Source of the DNA: Drosophila pseudoobscura
Lineage: Eukaryota; Arthropoda; Insecta; Diptera; Drosophilidae
NCBI RefSeq assembly: GCF_009870125.1
Contig: NC_046680.1
Span: 16,015,501 to 16,079,500, forward strand
Reading direction: 5' to 3'
DNA length: 64,000 nucleotides
Shown here: in pieces, positions 1 to 13,500 of the stretch
Layout of the letters: the number at the start of each line of letters is the position of its first letter
How positions within the stretch are numbered: the first letter of the stretch is position 1
Position numbers and translations under genes: made by a program
Notes under the pieces: model-generated
What the model saw: the letters and a program-made list of their open reading frames with translations, nothing else
Database searches by the model: none
Told to the model about the DNA's origin: nothing

Positions 1-3000
1 AGTGATTTCCAATGCTGCTGCCGGAGGATCCGCAACTACGGTTTCAGGTTCTGTAATGATTTCAACTACTGCTGGAGGATCAACAGCTACAGTTTCTGCT
101 GCTGGAGTGATTTCCACTGCTGCTGAAGAAGCAGGATCAACAGCAACCGTTTCTGTTTCCGGAATGATTTCCACTGGTGCGGGAGGATCCACAGCTACGG
201 TTGCTGCGTCTGGAATGATTTCCAATGCTGCTGCCGGAGGATCCACAGCTACAGTTTCTGCTGCTGGAGTGATTTCCACTGCTGCTGGAGGAACAGGATC
301 AACAGCCACAGTTTCTGTTTCCGGAATGATTTCCACTGGTGCGGGAGGATCCACAGCTACGGTTTCTGCGTCTGGAATGATTTCCAATGCTGCTGCCGGA
401 GGATACACAACTACGGTTTCTGCTGCTGGAGTGATTTCCAATGCTGCTGCCGGAGGATCCGCAACTACGGTTTCAGGTTCTGTAATGATTTCAACTACTG
501 CTGGAGGATCCACAGCTACAGTTTCTGCTGCTGGAGTGATTTCCACTGCTGCTGGAGGAGCAGGATCAACAGCAACCATTTCTGTTCCCGGAATGATTTC
601 CACTGGTACGGAAGGATCCACAGCTACCGTTTCTGCGTCTGGAATGATTTCCAATGCTGCCGCCGGAGGATCCACAGCTACGGTTTCTGCTGCTAGAGTG
701 ATTTCCAATGCTGCAGGAGGATCCACAGCTACGTTTTCTGTGACTGTAATGATTTCAACTGCTTCTGGAGGATCCACAGATACGGTTTCTACATCTTCCA
801 CAGCTGCTGGAGGATTCACAGCTACCGTTTCTGCTGCTGGAGTGATTTCCAGTGCTGCTGGAGGAGCAGGATCAACAGCAACAGTTTCTGTTTCCGGAAT
901 GATTTCCACTGGTGCGGGAGGATCGACAGCTACCGTTTCTGCGTCTGGAATGATTTCCAATGCTGCCGCCGGAGGATTCACAGCTACGGTTTCTGCTGCT
1001 AGAGTGATTTCCAGTGCTGCTGCCGGAGGATCCGCAACTACGGTTTCAGGTTCTGTAATGATTTCAACTACTGCTGGAGGATCCACAGCTACAGTTTCTG
1101 CTGCTGGAGTGATTTCCACTGCTGCTGGAGGAGCAGGATCAACAGCAACAGTTTCTGTTTCCGGAATGATTTCCACTGGTGCGGGAGGATCCACAGCTAC
1201 CGTTTCTGCGTCTGGAATGATTTCCAATGCTGCCGCCGGAGGATCCACAGCTACGGTTTCTGCTGCTAGAGTGATTTCCAATGCTGCTGCCGGAGGATCC
1301 GCAACTACGGTTTCAGGTTCTGTAATGATTTCGACTACTGCTGGAGGATCCACAGCTACAGTTTCTGCTGCTGGAGTGATTTCCACTGCTGCTGGAGGAG
1401 CAGGATAAACAGCAACAGTTTCTGTTTCCGGAATGATTTCCACTGGTGCGGGAGGATCCACAGCTACGGTTTCTGCGTCTGGAATGATTTCCAATGCTGC
1501 TGCCGTAGGATCCACAGCTACGGTTTTAGGTTCTGTAATGATTTCAACTACTGCTGGAGGATCCACAGCTACAGTTTCTGCTGCTGGAGTGATTTCCACT
1601 GCTGCTGGAGGAGCAGGATCAACAGCAACCATTTCTGTTCCCGGAATGATTTCCACTTGTACGGAAGGATCCACAGCTACGGTTTCTGCGTCTGGAATGA
1701 TTTCCAACGATGCTGCCGGAAGATCCACAGCTACGGTTTCAGGTTCTGTAATGATTTCCACTACTGCTGGAGGATCCACAGCTAAGGTTTCTGCATATGG
1801 AATGATTTCCAATGCTGCTGCCGGAGGATCCACAGCTACGATTTCCGTTTCGGGAATGATTTCCGCTGCTGCTGGAGGATCCACAGCTACAGTTTCTGCT
1901 GTTGGAGGAGCAGGATCATCAGCAACAGTTTCTGTTTCCGTAATTATATCCACTGGTGCCGGAGGATCCACAGCTACCTTTTCTGCGTCTGGAATGATTT
2001 CCAATGCTGCTGCCGGAGGATCCACAGCTACGATTTCAGGTTCTGTAATGATTTCCACTACTGCTGGAGGATCCACAGCTAAGGTTTCTGCATATGGAAT
2101 GATTTCCAATGCTGCTGCCGGAGGATCCACAGCTACCTTTTCTGCGTCTGGAATGATTTCCAATGCTGCTGCCGGAGGATCCACAGCTACGATTTCAGGT
2201 TCTATAATGATTTCCACTACTGCTGGAGGATCCACAGCTACAGTTTCTGCTGCTGGAGTGATTTCCACTGCTGCTGGAGGAGCAGGATCAACAGCAAAAG
2301 TTTCTGTTTCCGGAATGATTTCCACTGGTGCGGAAGGATCCACAGCTACGGTTTCTGTTTCCGGAATGATTTCCGCTGCTGCTGAAGGATCCACAGCTAC
2401 AGTTTCTGCTGCTGGAGTGATTTCCAATGCTGCTGGAGGAGCATGATCAACAGCCACATATTCTGTTTCCGGAATGATTTCCACTGGTGCGGAAGGATCC
2501 ACAGCTACGGTTTCTGTTTCCGGAATGATTTCCGCTGCTGCTGAAGGATCCACAGCTACAGTTTCTGCTGCTGGAGTGATTTCCAATGCTGCTGGAGGAG
2601 CAGGATCAACAGCCACATATTCTGTTTCCGGAATGATTTCCGCTGCTGCTGAAGGATCCACAGCTACGGTTTCTGCGTCTGGAATGATTTCCAATGCTGC
2701 TGCCGTAGGATCCACAGCTACGGTTTCAGGTTCTGTAATGATTTCCACTACTGCTGGAGGATCCAAAGCTACAGTTTCTGCTGCTGGAGTGATTTCCACT
2801 GCTGCTGGAAGAGCAGGATCAACAGCAACAGTTTCTGTTTCCGGAATGATTTCCACTGGTGCGGGAGGATCCACAGCTACGGTTTCTGCGTCTGGAATGA
2901 TTTCCAATGCTGCTGCCGGAGGATCCACAGCTACAGTTTCTGCTGCTGGAGTGATTTCCACTGCTGCTGGAGGAGCAGGATCAACAGCCACAGTTTCTGT

Positions 3001-4052
3001 TTCCGGAATGATCTCCACTGGTGCGGGAGGATCCACAGCTACGGTTTCTGCGTCTGGAATGATTTCCAATGCTGCTGCCGGAGGATACACAACTACGGTT
3101 TCTGCTGCTGGAGTGATTTCCAATGCTGCTGCCGGAGGATCCACAGCTACAGTTTCTGCTGCTGGAGTGATTACCACTGCATCTGGAGGAGCAGGATCAA
3201 CAGCTACAGTTTCTGTTTCCGGAATGATTTCCACTGGTGCGGGAGGATCCACAGCTACGGTTTCTGCGTCTGGAATGATTTCCGCTGCTGCTGAAGGATC
3301 CACAGCTACGGTTTCTGCGTCTGGAATGATTTCCAACGCTGCTGCCGTAGGATCCACAGCTACGGTTTCAGGTTCTGTAATGATTTCCACTACTGCTGGA
3401 GGATCCAAAGCTACAGTTTCTGCCGCTGGAGTGATTTCCACTGCTACTGGAGGAGCAGGATAAACAGCAACAGTTTCTGTTTCCGGAATGATTTCCACTG
3501 GTGCGGGAGGATCCACAGCTACCGTTTCTGCGTCTGGAATGATTTCCAACGCTGCTGCCGGAGGATCCACAGCTACGGTTTCTGCTGCTGGAGTGATTTC
3601 CAATGCTGCTGCCGGAGGATCCGCAACTACGGTTTCAGGTTCTGTAATGATTTCAACTACTGCTGGAGGATCCACAGCTACAGTTTCTGCTGCTGGAGTG
3701 ATTTCCACTGCTGCTGGAGGAGCAGGATAAACAGCAACCATTTCTGTTCCCGGAATGATTTCCACTGGTGCGGGAGGATCCACAGCTACCGTTTCTGCGT
3801 CTGGAATGATTTCCAACGCTGCTGCTGGAGGATCCACAGCTACAGTTTCTGCTGCTGGAGTGATTTCCACTGCTGCTGGAGGAGCAGGATCAACTGCAAC
3901 AGTTTCTGTTTCCGGAATGATTTCCACTGGTGCGGGAGGATACGCAGCTACGGTTTCTGCGTCTGGAATGATTTCCGCTGCTGCTGGCGAAGGAGGATCA
4001 ACAGCAACAGTGTCCGTTTCAGGACTGATTTCCACTGCTGCCGGAGGATCCA
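1..4052 (-). repeat. Coding tandem repeat, 51-57 bp units in a 267-bp higher-order period
   Basis: Roughly 75 units of 51-57 bp lie end to end, nearly all with a GGATCC or a close variant. In the minus-strand coding frame each unit reads about 17-19 residues with the core E-I-I/T-P-x-A/T-E-T-V-A-V-D-P. Five unit types (17, 18, 18, 17 and 19 codons) recur as an 89-codon, 267-bp block; the same variant starts at 1,166 and 1,433, and again at 3,488 and 3,755. All length changes are multiples of three. The left end of the array is outside the window. Assembly collapse or expansion is possible in such DNA. Confidence 0.93.
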
Positions 4053-4556
4053 ATGCTGCTGGTTTATCTACTGTTAGAATTTTTGTTGTCGATGGGTTAT
4101 GTATGGGCGCATCACTGTCTATGGCAGGTTTTGGTACCACTTTTGGCTCCTGGGCGGCTGTTGTTTCTGTAGATTGGTGGTTTGTTGTTGGGTCTGTCAG
4201 AGTTGATGGATGGACATTTATAGTGGAAGGTTGTGAGACACTCCCGGTGAACGGCATTAATTCAATATTCTCCTCTTCTATGATGTCAAGTGAATGGTGC
4301 GCCAAGTCCATTGTGCGAGCGTTTATTTCGGCGAGCGCCAAGTCGCTTAGCTCCTTGAGTGTATGCATCTCACTCGGAGTTATGACCCCCGGCTGCTCCG
4401 ATGCTGGGACCGCTAGCATCGGTCCCAAGGCAATGGCGGCTAGTATCTCGATAACTGACGGCGTGGTTTCGCGCATCTGCTCTTCATCAATGTATTCTAC
4501 TGTGCTGTAACCAATGCAACCTTCGAGGCTGGCCAGTTCGTCAGTTTCGCCTTGGG
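1..4556 (-). CDS. Giant 3' exon of the Rab effector with acidic Pro-rich repeats
   Basis: The acceptor at 4,557-4,559 (reading cag) joins in phase to the exon ending at 4,797. The frame then stays open for 1,518 codons to the window edge. This was checked indirectly: the plus-strand frame opposite contains no His or Gln codon, and every TAx codon follows a base that cannot make a reverse stop. About 168 unique residues (YSTVEYIDEE, HTLKELSDLALAEINAR, LDIIEEENIEL) come first, then the array of units such as EIIPDAETVAVDPP. The tail is strongly acidic and Pro/Val-rich, so likely extended and disordered, perhaps a spacer. The stop codon lies outside the window. Confidence 0.82.
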
Positions 4557-7500
4557 CTGTAACACAAACGACTGCTAAATGTCGATGCTTCAAGATCAGG
4601 CACAAGAGGGCTGAGGATCTACATAACTTGGAGGGTTGCGGACTTCAAACAGCTAAGATCAACTAGGATCGACTATCTAGGATTGATGCTCTCTAATGCA
4701 GTCTAATCACAGGGGAGGGTTAACGCAATATTAAGAAGGGTAAGGATGATGTACTACGTTTGTGGTACGTGGAAGTGGAAGTAGCAGTGCAATTACCTGC
4801 AATGGGAGTCTGGACCAGCTCCTCGTTCATCGAGTCATCTTGAAACACCATGGGTGATGGTAGTGAAACTATAATATCAGATGGCGCGGCAGAGGATGCT
4901 ACGACGAACGTGTTTGTGGTTTCCGTAAATGCGGGCTCATGCTCCTCCGGAAGGGTGTGGGAGATCAGGCTGGTCCGATCTACGAGCTCGTCTAGCACAA
5001 GTTTTGTGTTCTGGCCACCGATCAGATGCTTGCTCAGCAGGCGATCGTTTAGATCGTTGCAGCGCAGTAAATCAAGCGAATTGTCCTCTACATCCGATCC
5101 CAGCTCCGACAGATCGCTGACCTCGTCCGCAGTCCTATCGCCGATTTGGGCACGCACATTCTCCATGGGAGCCGGCACCAGCATGCCAATGCTGCTCGGA
5201 GTGACCGAGCTCTGCACGGAGCTGCGCTTCTTCTTGAATAGCCAGTTATCCTCCCAAGTGCCATCGCCGATCATGCTCGAGGAGATTGATCCAACATCTA
5301 AAAGGGATTGGAGAATGGGGGTGGAAGATCCGGACCATAGCGTTAGAGAGTAGTATATTACTTACCATCCTCCGACTCAGTAACAGATGCCGAAAAGTCC
5401 GGAAGGGGAACCATGTGGGCGGCTATATAATCACTCAAAACCGATTCACGCTCCAAATCCGCCTGCAGGGACTTGGATTTGCCAGTCTGGAATGAGGAAT
5501 ATTCGGAAATAATAGCAGGCGATACTGGGGACTATGGGGATATGAGTGTATAGCAGCTTACATCCAGTGCCAATTCATGGTCGGTGAGGCTGCAATCGCT
5601 TCGGGGCTCAATGGAACTACCGGACGTGGTGCTCAACGCTTCGGCATTGTAATTCTCATCAATGAGGTGACCACTCAAGTCTGGTGTGCTCTCCGATATT
5701 AACCTTGTGTTCCCTTCCTTATCGGCAATCTGTGGAACAGAAAACAGCAAAGGTAACAACGGGAACGTTGTGTTAGTCTATTGACCTTGGCATTGTGGCA
5801 GGGCAGCGAAGTGTTGTTGAACCCCAGAGAGTCGTCTGTGGTTCAGTCAACACGATGAGTGCGATACAAAAGGCCCTTAAGCAGATTAGACGCGGCCATA
5901 TCCAGTCCGCCACTTAACGACACTCAACGAAAGGTTTCGTTGTGCTCCCAGCGCCATCGATTATAATCAATAATTATTGAAAAATTGTCCTATCGATCGT
6001 GTTCAGTGACGTATGAACCAGATTGCTGTCCACGTTGCGAAGTTTGGGGATGGAAGTTGCGATAAGATTTAGGATTTCCTGATTAGAACTGAATACGTAA
6101 TCGTAATGGTGGCTGATATGGTTAGCTGAGTCATGGATTTGGCGTTTCAATTGCCGCAATCGTGTCGTAACTAATATTTACTTTATCACCGGAATCCTCC
6201 ATTGTCTTGTATTGGCCTGTATGTAGAAACTCTTCCGAAATGGGCTATTTTTGATTTTCCAGAATAAGGATTTATCCAATTAGCGACGTGATTGATTTTA
6301 TTCTTATACTGTGAGTGGTGCTGCTGCTTGAAGAAAACGTCTTAGCAGTCGAGACAATGGGCTGCAACTAATTAGCGTGGTCTGGTTCTGGTTCATCGGT
6401 GTGGCAACTGGACAATCGAAGCCGGCCAAGTGCGGGTTGAATGAAAGCGAAAACTGAACGAAGCGCGTGGCGGAAGTGGCCAGAATACGACCGTACACAC
6501 AGCTTACAAGACCGTCGACAACGGGTAGAGGAGAGGTCATGTGTGGTACCACAGGTGGCATAGTGGCATATTGGCATAGTGGCATGGGCATGGGTCAGTG
6601 TAAGGCTCAAGGCTCACCTTATTGAGCACCGCTGTGGCCAGCAGATCCTGATAGATCTTCGGCTCGAAGTAGTGCTCCGTGCGATGTCGGCGCTTCAGCC
6701 CATTCCCATTGTTCGGCAGCTCGGCGGCCAGCGAGCGGGTGTCCAGGCTGATCTCCGAGACGGCTCCGCTCACGCTCAGGGCACTGTTGCGCAGCGTCTC
6801 CGCTATGATGGTCTCGATGAGACTCCGTAGACGGGTCTGCGAGATGTCTGCCAGAGACTCGGAGTCCCCATTGTTGTTGTTGTTGTTGTTGCTGTTGCTG
6901 TTGCTCCCATTGACAATGGCCGGCAGATCTGAAAGCATGTGTGACACAGTATTGTCAATTGGATCTGACCGAGAATGCTGGCTGGCCAAAACTACTACTA
7001 GTTGAATGCTTGGTTAGCCAAGTCCGATACAATAAAAGTGAAAATTAACTTACTTCTAGGTGTTTTTGTATACGTGTATGTGTGTGTGAAAGGTAAAGAA
7101 AGTAAGTGAGTGAGTGAGTGAGTGTATAAGCCATACCTAATTTCACCTCAATGACGTAAACAACGTAAAAGACAATAACGGCCAGAACGGCATACACGCC
7201 GGTGATTAGGCCCAAAGTAAAGTCCATGCTGCATGCATACGATCGAGTACTGGTTTATATAGGTGTTATGGTTCGATATGCGATACAGATGAAATTGCTG
7301 AATCGCAGATATCTGTTATTTGTTTATTTGTTTATTTGTTTGTTTATCTACACTTGCGGCCGCTGTCTGCTTTCTGAATGGAGTGTGTTGGGGTTTTGTT
7401 TGGAGTTTTCATTGATATAACTGCCGGTCGAGCTGTTAATTATTTCAAACAAATATTTAAGTTGTATTGTTTTGTTTTCTCCCTAATTATTGGCAAACAG

Positions 7501-10500
7501 AAGTGTATCACCGAGTCCCCTAAACGCTTGAGCAGCCAGGTGTCCCCAACCCAATCGAACGCCACTCATGCTGAAAATCGCGAATACTCACAGCTCGCAT
7601 TCACATTTGCATTCGAGTTCGCATATTCATCATTTTCCTTTGACATGTTAAGTCTATCGTCGCATTGCGGTAAATACCCGATTTTATAATGAATAATGAA
7701 TGGCCCGGAGTTATCTATTTATCGTTACAAAGCCGCCCATATTTCTTTATCGGCCCAAGTCTGCTAACAATTCAATTGGTGGCTGCCCGCCTGAATGCTC
7801 TGAATGGCCCGAATGGTCGGCGGGTCTATGTCTAGGCCGTTAGTCATTCAGGTGTGCAAAAAATGTCAAAGATAGAAACTGTCGTATTAAAAACAAATAG
7901 TCGCATGCGAGTCATCGGTGAAAATAACACCAGAAACAGGCAGAGAAACAGGCCCAGACCCAGACCCAGAACCAGTACCAGACCCACACGGATCACCTCT
8001 GTATTCTCCGACTGGGCGCGACCAAAGTTCAGGGGTTCAGCGCAAGTCACTTAAGTAATTATCACTGAGCGGATTACGAGTATCACTTTATTCCATTTTG
8101 ATTATGCTTAGCTTAATGCTTAGCCCTGCGATGGGGTTCGAGGGGCTCGATAACTTTCCATCAGCTCGGATCGGGCCGACTTCTTGCGATAAGTTTGGTG
8201 AGAGGTTTGTTTTTCTGATTGGTTAAGGTCAAAGTTAAACTACAGCGTTAAGGAGCGATCATCGTCGAAAAATTATGGATTTTTTGTTGTTGTTAATCTC
8301 AGATTGGGTTACACACAGTGGAGCTATAAGCGGGACTCGGGATCATTAATATTGATTAGCGTTGATTGAGGTCTCTTCCTCGTCTTGCCTGTTTTACCTC
8401 GCGATTATAGACTTGAGTTTCAACTGTCTCTTTTTTCTCAACTTTTTTGCCAGCTTCGGGTTCGGGGTCAAGGTTGGCGATAACTCATAACTGAGCAACA
8501 GCTTCTTCGCGTTATCTCTCCGCAGACGGTTGCAGATGGACGTACATATGTATGTTTTTTGCGGCTGGCCAAAATTCTTGTAGATATCACATAATACAAT
8601 ATAATACGTTATCACTAGTACTCCCGTTTAGGCGGAATCTTCTTCAGTCTCTGTGAGCGTGTGTGTGTGTGTCTGTACCCGGAGCTCGTTTAACGTTACG
8701 ATCACGGCGCGACGCTTCTGGCAAATGAAGCGGTTCCGTGCGATTGTCGAGCGCCGAGCGCCTAACCGCTCACTCAGACCCACTCTCACACACACACACA
8801 CACACACACGCTCGCTCTCGTAGGTCTGTGTGCGTGTGGACCCTACACAGAGCGGTCTCGGGTGTTTCGGCACTGCCCGGCCATTCCACCGGACTCTCCT
8901 CTTGGCCAACAGCTGAGTTTGGCTTTGAGATTTACATGCACGCTGCCGCGCAAATTAGTGGATATTAGTCGCCTGGCTCCGAGCGTGACGCTGTCAATCA
9001 ATTGCTAAGACAGAGAGTTTCATAAATGGCCGTGTAAGCTAGAAATTTACACCACTGAACAGACTCCGAATCGAGTCTCGAACCAGTTGGTGAGCAATGC
9101 TACGGTGCGTATGATTAATGCCTATATCGGTCTGTCATCTTGCTAAGGCTACAGAACTTGGGCGCCAACAAAGCGTTGTAATCACAATGTTCCCTGCTGT
9201 AGCCGTTGCTATTTCTGTCGGCACTTCAATAGCTAAAGCACCTTATCAGAGCTATGTAGCCTTATCTGACTCCGATTTTCTGTCTGTCAGGGTCCCTGTC
9301 CCTGTGTGTGAGAGAGTGCTTATTTAGGCTCTCAATTTGTACTACCAGTAAACTAAGGCTGGCCGGCACTACAACTGGCATTCAATAAAAGCTCCAATCA
9401 TTGATTCATAGATTTATTTTATGGCATTTATGGACGGCATTCTCACACTCTGTTACATACATATTTGGGGCAAGGTTCTACGTGCTCAACACAAAATACA
9501 GATAAATATAGATAGAGATACAGGTACAAGTACGGACGCAGGATCGAGTGGTTAGATTACATTCAAAACGATTACATTGCATTCGTTGGATTACTCGATT
9601 ACTGGATAGAGCCGATGACTTACCTCCCTTGAGCAGGTCGCTCTCCACATTGATAAGCAGGTTCGAAAGTTTCGCATGAAATTTGTGGAAGAATTGCAAG
9701 TCTGCATTGCATTTGCATGTGTGAGTTTGAGTGTGAGGGGTGTGTGTGTGTTTATGGGTATATGTGTGGGTAAAAAGTTTAGCAAAAGCTTCGCCCAAAA
9801 GTATGCAGCGAACTTTCGCTGGCCGGCAACTTTCGCAACTGTACTTACAGTTTTCGCTTTTGGACAATTGTCCCACTTTGATGTGATCGAGACTGCCGCC
9901 CAGCATCTCCGCCACGATTTCCTCCACATATGCACGTATTTTGGCGCGCTCTTCGAGATGAGCGCTCTGCCCTATCTGGCTGATGCTCTCAATGTCTGCA
10001 AAGGACCAAAGTCTGGCGTTCTATAAACACGTTAGGGATATTTTTATGGGGTCTCTCCTTACGCATTGTGCTGTCATTGGCATCGCCATCACCATCGCCA
10101 GTGATGGGTATGTAGACCTCGCTGCGAGCCCGCATCGGATACACGAACTTGTGCTGGTTAAAGGACATCTGCTCCGCCACCCAGGAGGAGGTGTGGGCCA
10201 GCGACTCCTTGGAGCTGTGGCACAGCTGGCACTCCCAGTCGGCATCCTTGGGCCGCCAGTCAGCGCACTTGGGGCCGCGGCAAACGTACTTTCCGCATGT
10301 ACAGCATGTCACATAGCTGAAAAATACAGATCGATCCCTAACTGAGTCGCTGAGGGGGTCTTTTGCTGGAGGTTGACTTACGTTTTGGGACTGCTCTGGT
10401 CCAAGTCTGCACAGCAGACATTGCAGCTCTGCTGCTCCCTGGCTTCCTCCTTCTTCCACTTCCTATCGGCTATTTTACTGGAAAGAATTCATAGAACACG

Positions 10501-13500
10501 GAGAATGTTCGATTAGTTCGATACATGGCGATTAGTCAGGTCAGTTCTGCGAAATCGCTGGGGTTGTTCAACCAGCAGAAGGTCAGGTTAAGATAAACAA
10601 ACTGCTGAAAAACATGAGGAAATCAACTAATTGGATGGCGCTCTGCCGTTAGAGACAATTAGCGCCTGGTCGAGTCGACAAAATTCCAGTTGCCCAGATC
10701 TCCACCTACGAGTCTGAGAGTCCCGCACTGCAGGGGCATCGAGCATCGAGCAATGGACTTTCTCTCTCGCCTATCCCCCCCGCCCCCATCTAGCAGATTG
10801 CATAAGCGGAGGAAAGCCACAGGCAAAACCAGTTGGACCAGGGGCAAGCGAAATATCAGTCGAATTGAGTTTTATAGCCAGATTTATTCGCGTCACTTAG
10901 GATCTATGTATGTAGGTATCGAATAACTAAGCATATCACACGGCTTACAAACTACTCTCGTAGGACATATGCACATACTTATATGTATGTACTTACAGAG
11001 ATATCTACTTATATATCTAGATATGCATAGATATGCAGTTCTCACAGTGCCAAAATCATTAGACTCTCTCCCCTCGTCGCTATCCATATCCATATACTAT
11101 ACACCATATAATTTCGAAAACAGAAGAAACCAGTCATAACCGATATCCAACCGATTCGCAATGCTGCAGCTACACCTATACGAGCAGCTGTTGCCTTTGG
11201 CTCTCCTCCTGCTGGAGCTGTTGCTGGTGGCGCTGGTGGAATCGCATCCGACGGCGTGCCCAGTGCTCGTAGTTGTTTCCGAGATTCTCGTAGTAGATCT
11301 GCTCCTCGGACTCGTCGTCCCCGGCCTCGTCGCCGTCGTCGGGAGGCCGCCCGAACACCGGGTCACTGGTGGTCATCTTCAGCAGAACCACCTCCATGGC
11401 GCAGGCCATGAACAGGAAGGCGAATACGGCAAAGCTGATTGGCATGCAGATCAATTTCTCCACCTGGCACACCACTACGGACGCGAACACCATTCTATCG
11501 CACACTCTCACTCCCTTGGGTGTGGAGGTCTATAGCTGCGATGGCTTCTGTGGAATTGATCGGTTTCTTGGTTTCGGTTTGGTTTGGTCTGAATTTAATT
11601 GGTTTGATTTGGTTTTTAGTGTTGTTTGGTGTTTAGTGTGCTAGGTATTTGAGTTGCTTGTCAAGAGATGTTTGGTGCTTTGTTTGCTTTGATTTGGCAT
11701 GGCACTCGAATTAAACTGTTTTCGCCGATTTGCATGTATATTCGATTGGAAGCACATTAATTTGGATTCACTCCGACACTGACAACTTTCTCGGACAAGG
11801 TTTGCCTTTGTTGTGCGCAGTTGGCTCTGAGCGGGCAACAGCTGAGACCGAGTGAGCCTCAGTCAGAGCAGTGACAGTCGTCTCTCCGTCTCATGCCCGT
11901 GCCGGTTTCATGTCTGGGGAGAGAAGCCTACCCAGAGAGAGAGAGAGAGAGAGAGTGGCAGTGGCAGCGTTCGGGAGAGTGGCAGACAGGCAGCTAACTC
12001 GTTAATGACGTAAGATTCAATTGTGAACTCTGGAGAAGAAGGCCTTAGCTTACCTTACCTTACGCCCCTTCCCCCTGTATAGAAAACCAGCCCAACGGGT
12101 CTACGTAGCGGAATCAGCCGTGACTAGGCATATTTCGCTGGCCATCTATCGCCTTTCTTCCTTGATTTATCCGCAAACATGTAGACATCTGGTCAAGCAG
12201 GAACCGTTTCGGGCCTCATACCCGTATGCATATGCATTCATTTGTCTATAAATTAATTTTTGGCAATCTTTTCAGCTATGTGTCTCGGCCTGAACTTCAT
12301 TAATTTCCAAATGCTAATTGTGAGAAACATTCCGCAAACGAGTTAGCTGTCTGTCTGTCTGTCTATTTAAATCTATGCATGCTCCAAGCCGTTCATTATT
12401 GAGGGGAACCTCAACGAATCAATCGAATGGTGACTGGAATAGTCTTTAGATTCGCGAATAAATGGCGACAGCATCAGCTGGGAAATTCCCAAAGAGAAAG
12501 ATGATGCGACAGCTCTCATATTTACAGATTCCCCTGAAATCTGACTCAAGTATCTGGGTTAATATATGTAAGCTGGGCACATCCCATTAGCATTTCTCAG
12601 CCCGAGAAATCGTCAAGTGGCCCTGTTTCTGTCTCGTTCTGTTTGGGTTGGCTTAGATGAATGGCTTAGTCGGGATGAACAAGATGTTCTCAATTTTCGC
12701 AGAATTTTGGCCAGCATAATGGAGGATTTCTGGGGCTGGAAAGTAATTACCCGTATCGCCAGAAGAACAATCATTTATTAGATTGAGGCCCTTACTTTAA
12801 AGATATTATAAAACAGTTTTAGAAATTAACTAACAAGCCTACGACATAGCGATCCCCTCACCCTGAGTAATCTTCAATATCCCCTCTCCAGCTACCGCCT
12901 AACCAACGTGTTTTTATTTGTTGCTAAATATCTACATGCCAGCTCATGTCCATGTAGCAAAGTTTCACAGTGGCGCTTTGCAACATTTTGGTAAATTTTC
13001 GAAAAGTTGCTCAACATTTGGTAACTTTAGCGCAACATTTTTGAATATTCCGCGAAAAATTTAAAATGAAACGATTTTGATTTCGACGCAGATCAAGAAT
13101 ATAAATGTATTTTCTAAAGGACGGTTGACACTCATTTAAATATTCTACAAAAATTACTCCTATGGCTCTGGGCCATCTCCAGATGCAAGCTACAACCTTA
13201 ACCGACCCCTTGTTGGTTGGATATGGACAGGAACAGTCGGGCTAAAAGGCCCACCACCATTACTCAGGGATGAGATCTATATATGCCAGCGTACTTTGGC
13301 CCTATTCCGGCTAACTAGCGTATCTGGCCGCCTTCTAGCATCGTCTTCATCGTCGGACCTGTGTCTTTGTGTCCAGGTGGTGACTTCTTCGATCGAAGAA
13401 GGCAAGTACTACCCCTTCGTACCCTTGAGGAGTATTGCTTCTAATCGACTGTGGTTATGCATACAATTTGTCACTGGGACTGGCTTTTGATGGCTCTCAC

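Noticed and set aside
2..4510. Plus-strand Ser/Thr/Ala/Gly-rich open frames in the repeat array
   Set aside because: They are interrupted by recurrent stops and lie exactly opposite a 1,518-codon uninterrupted minus frame that splices in phase to zinc-finger exons.
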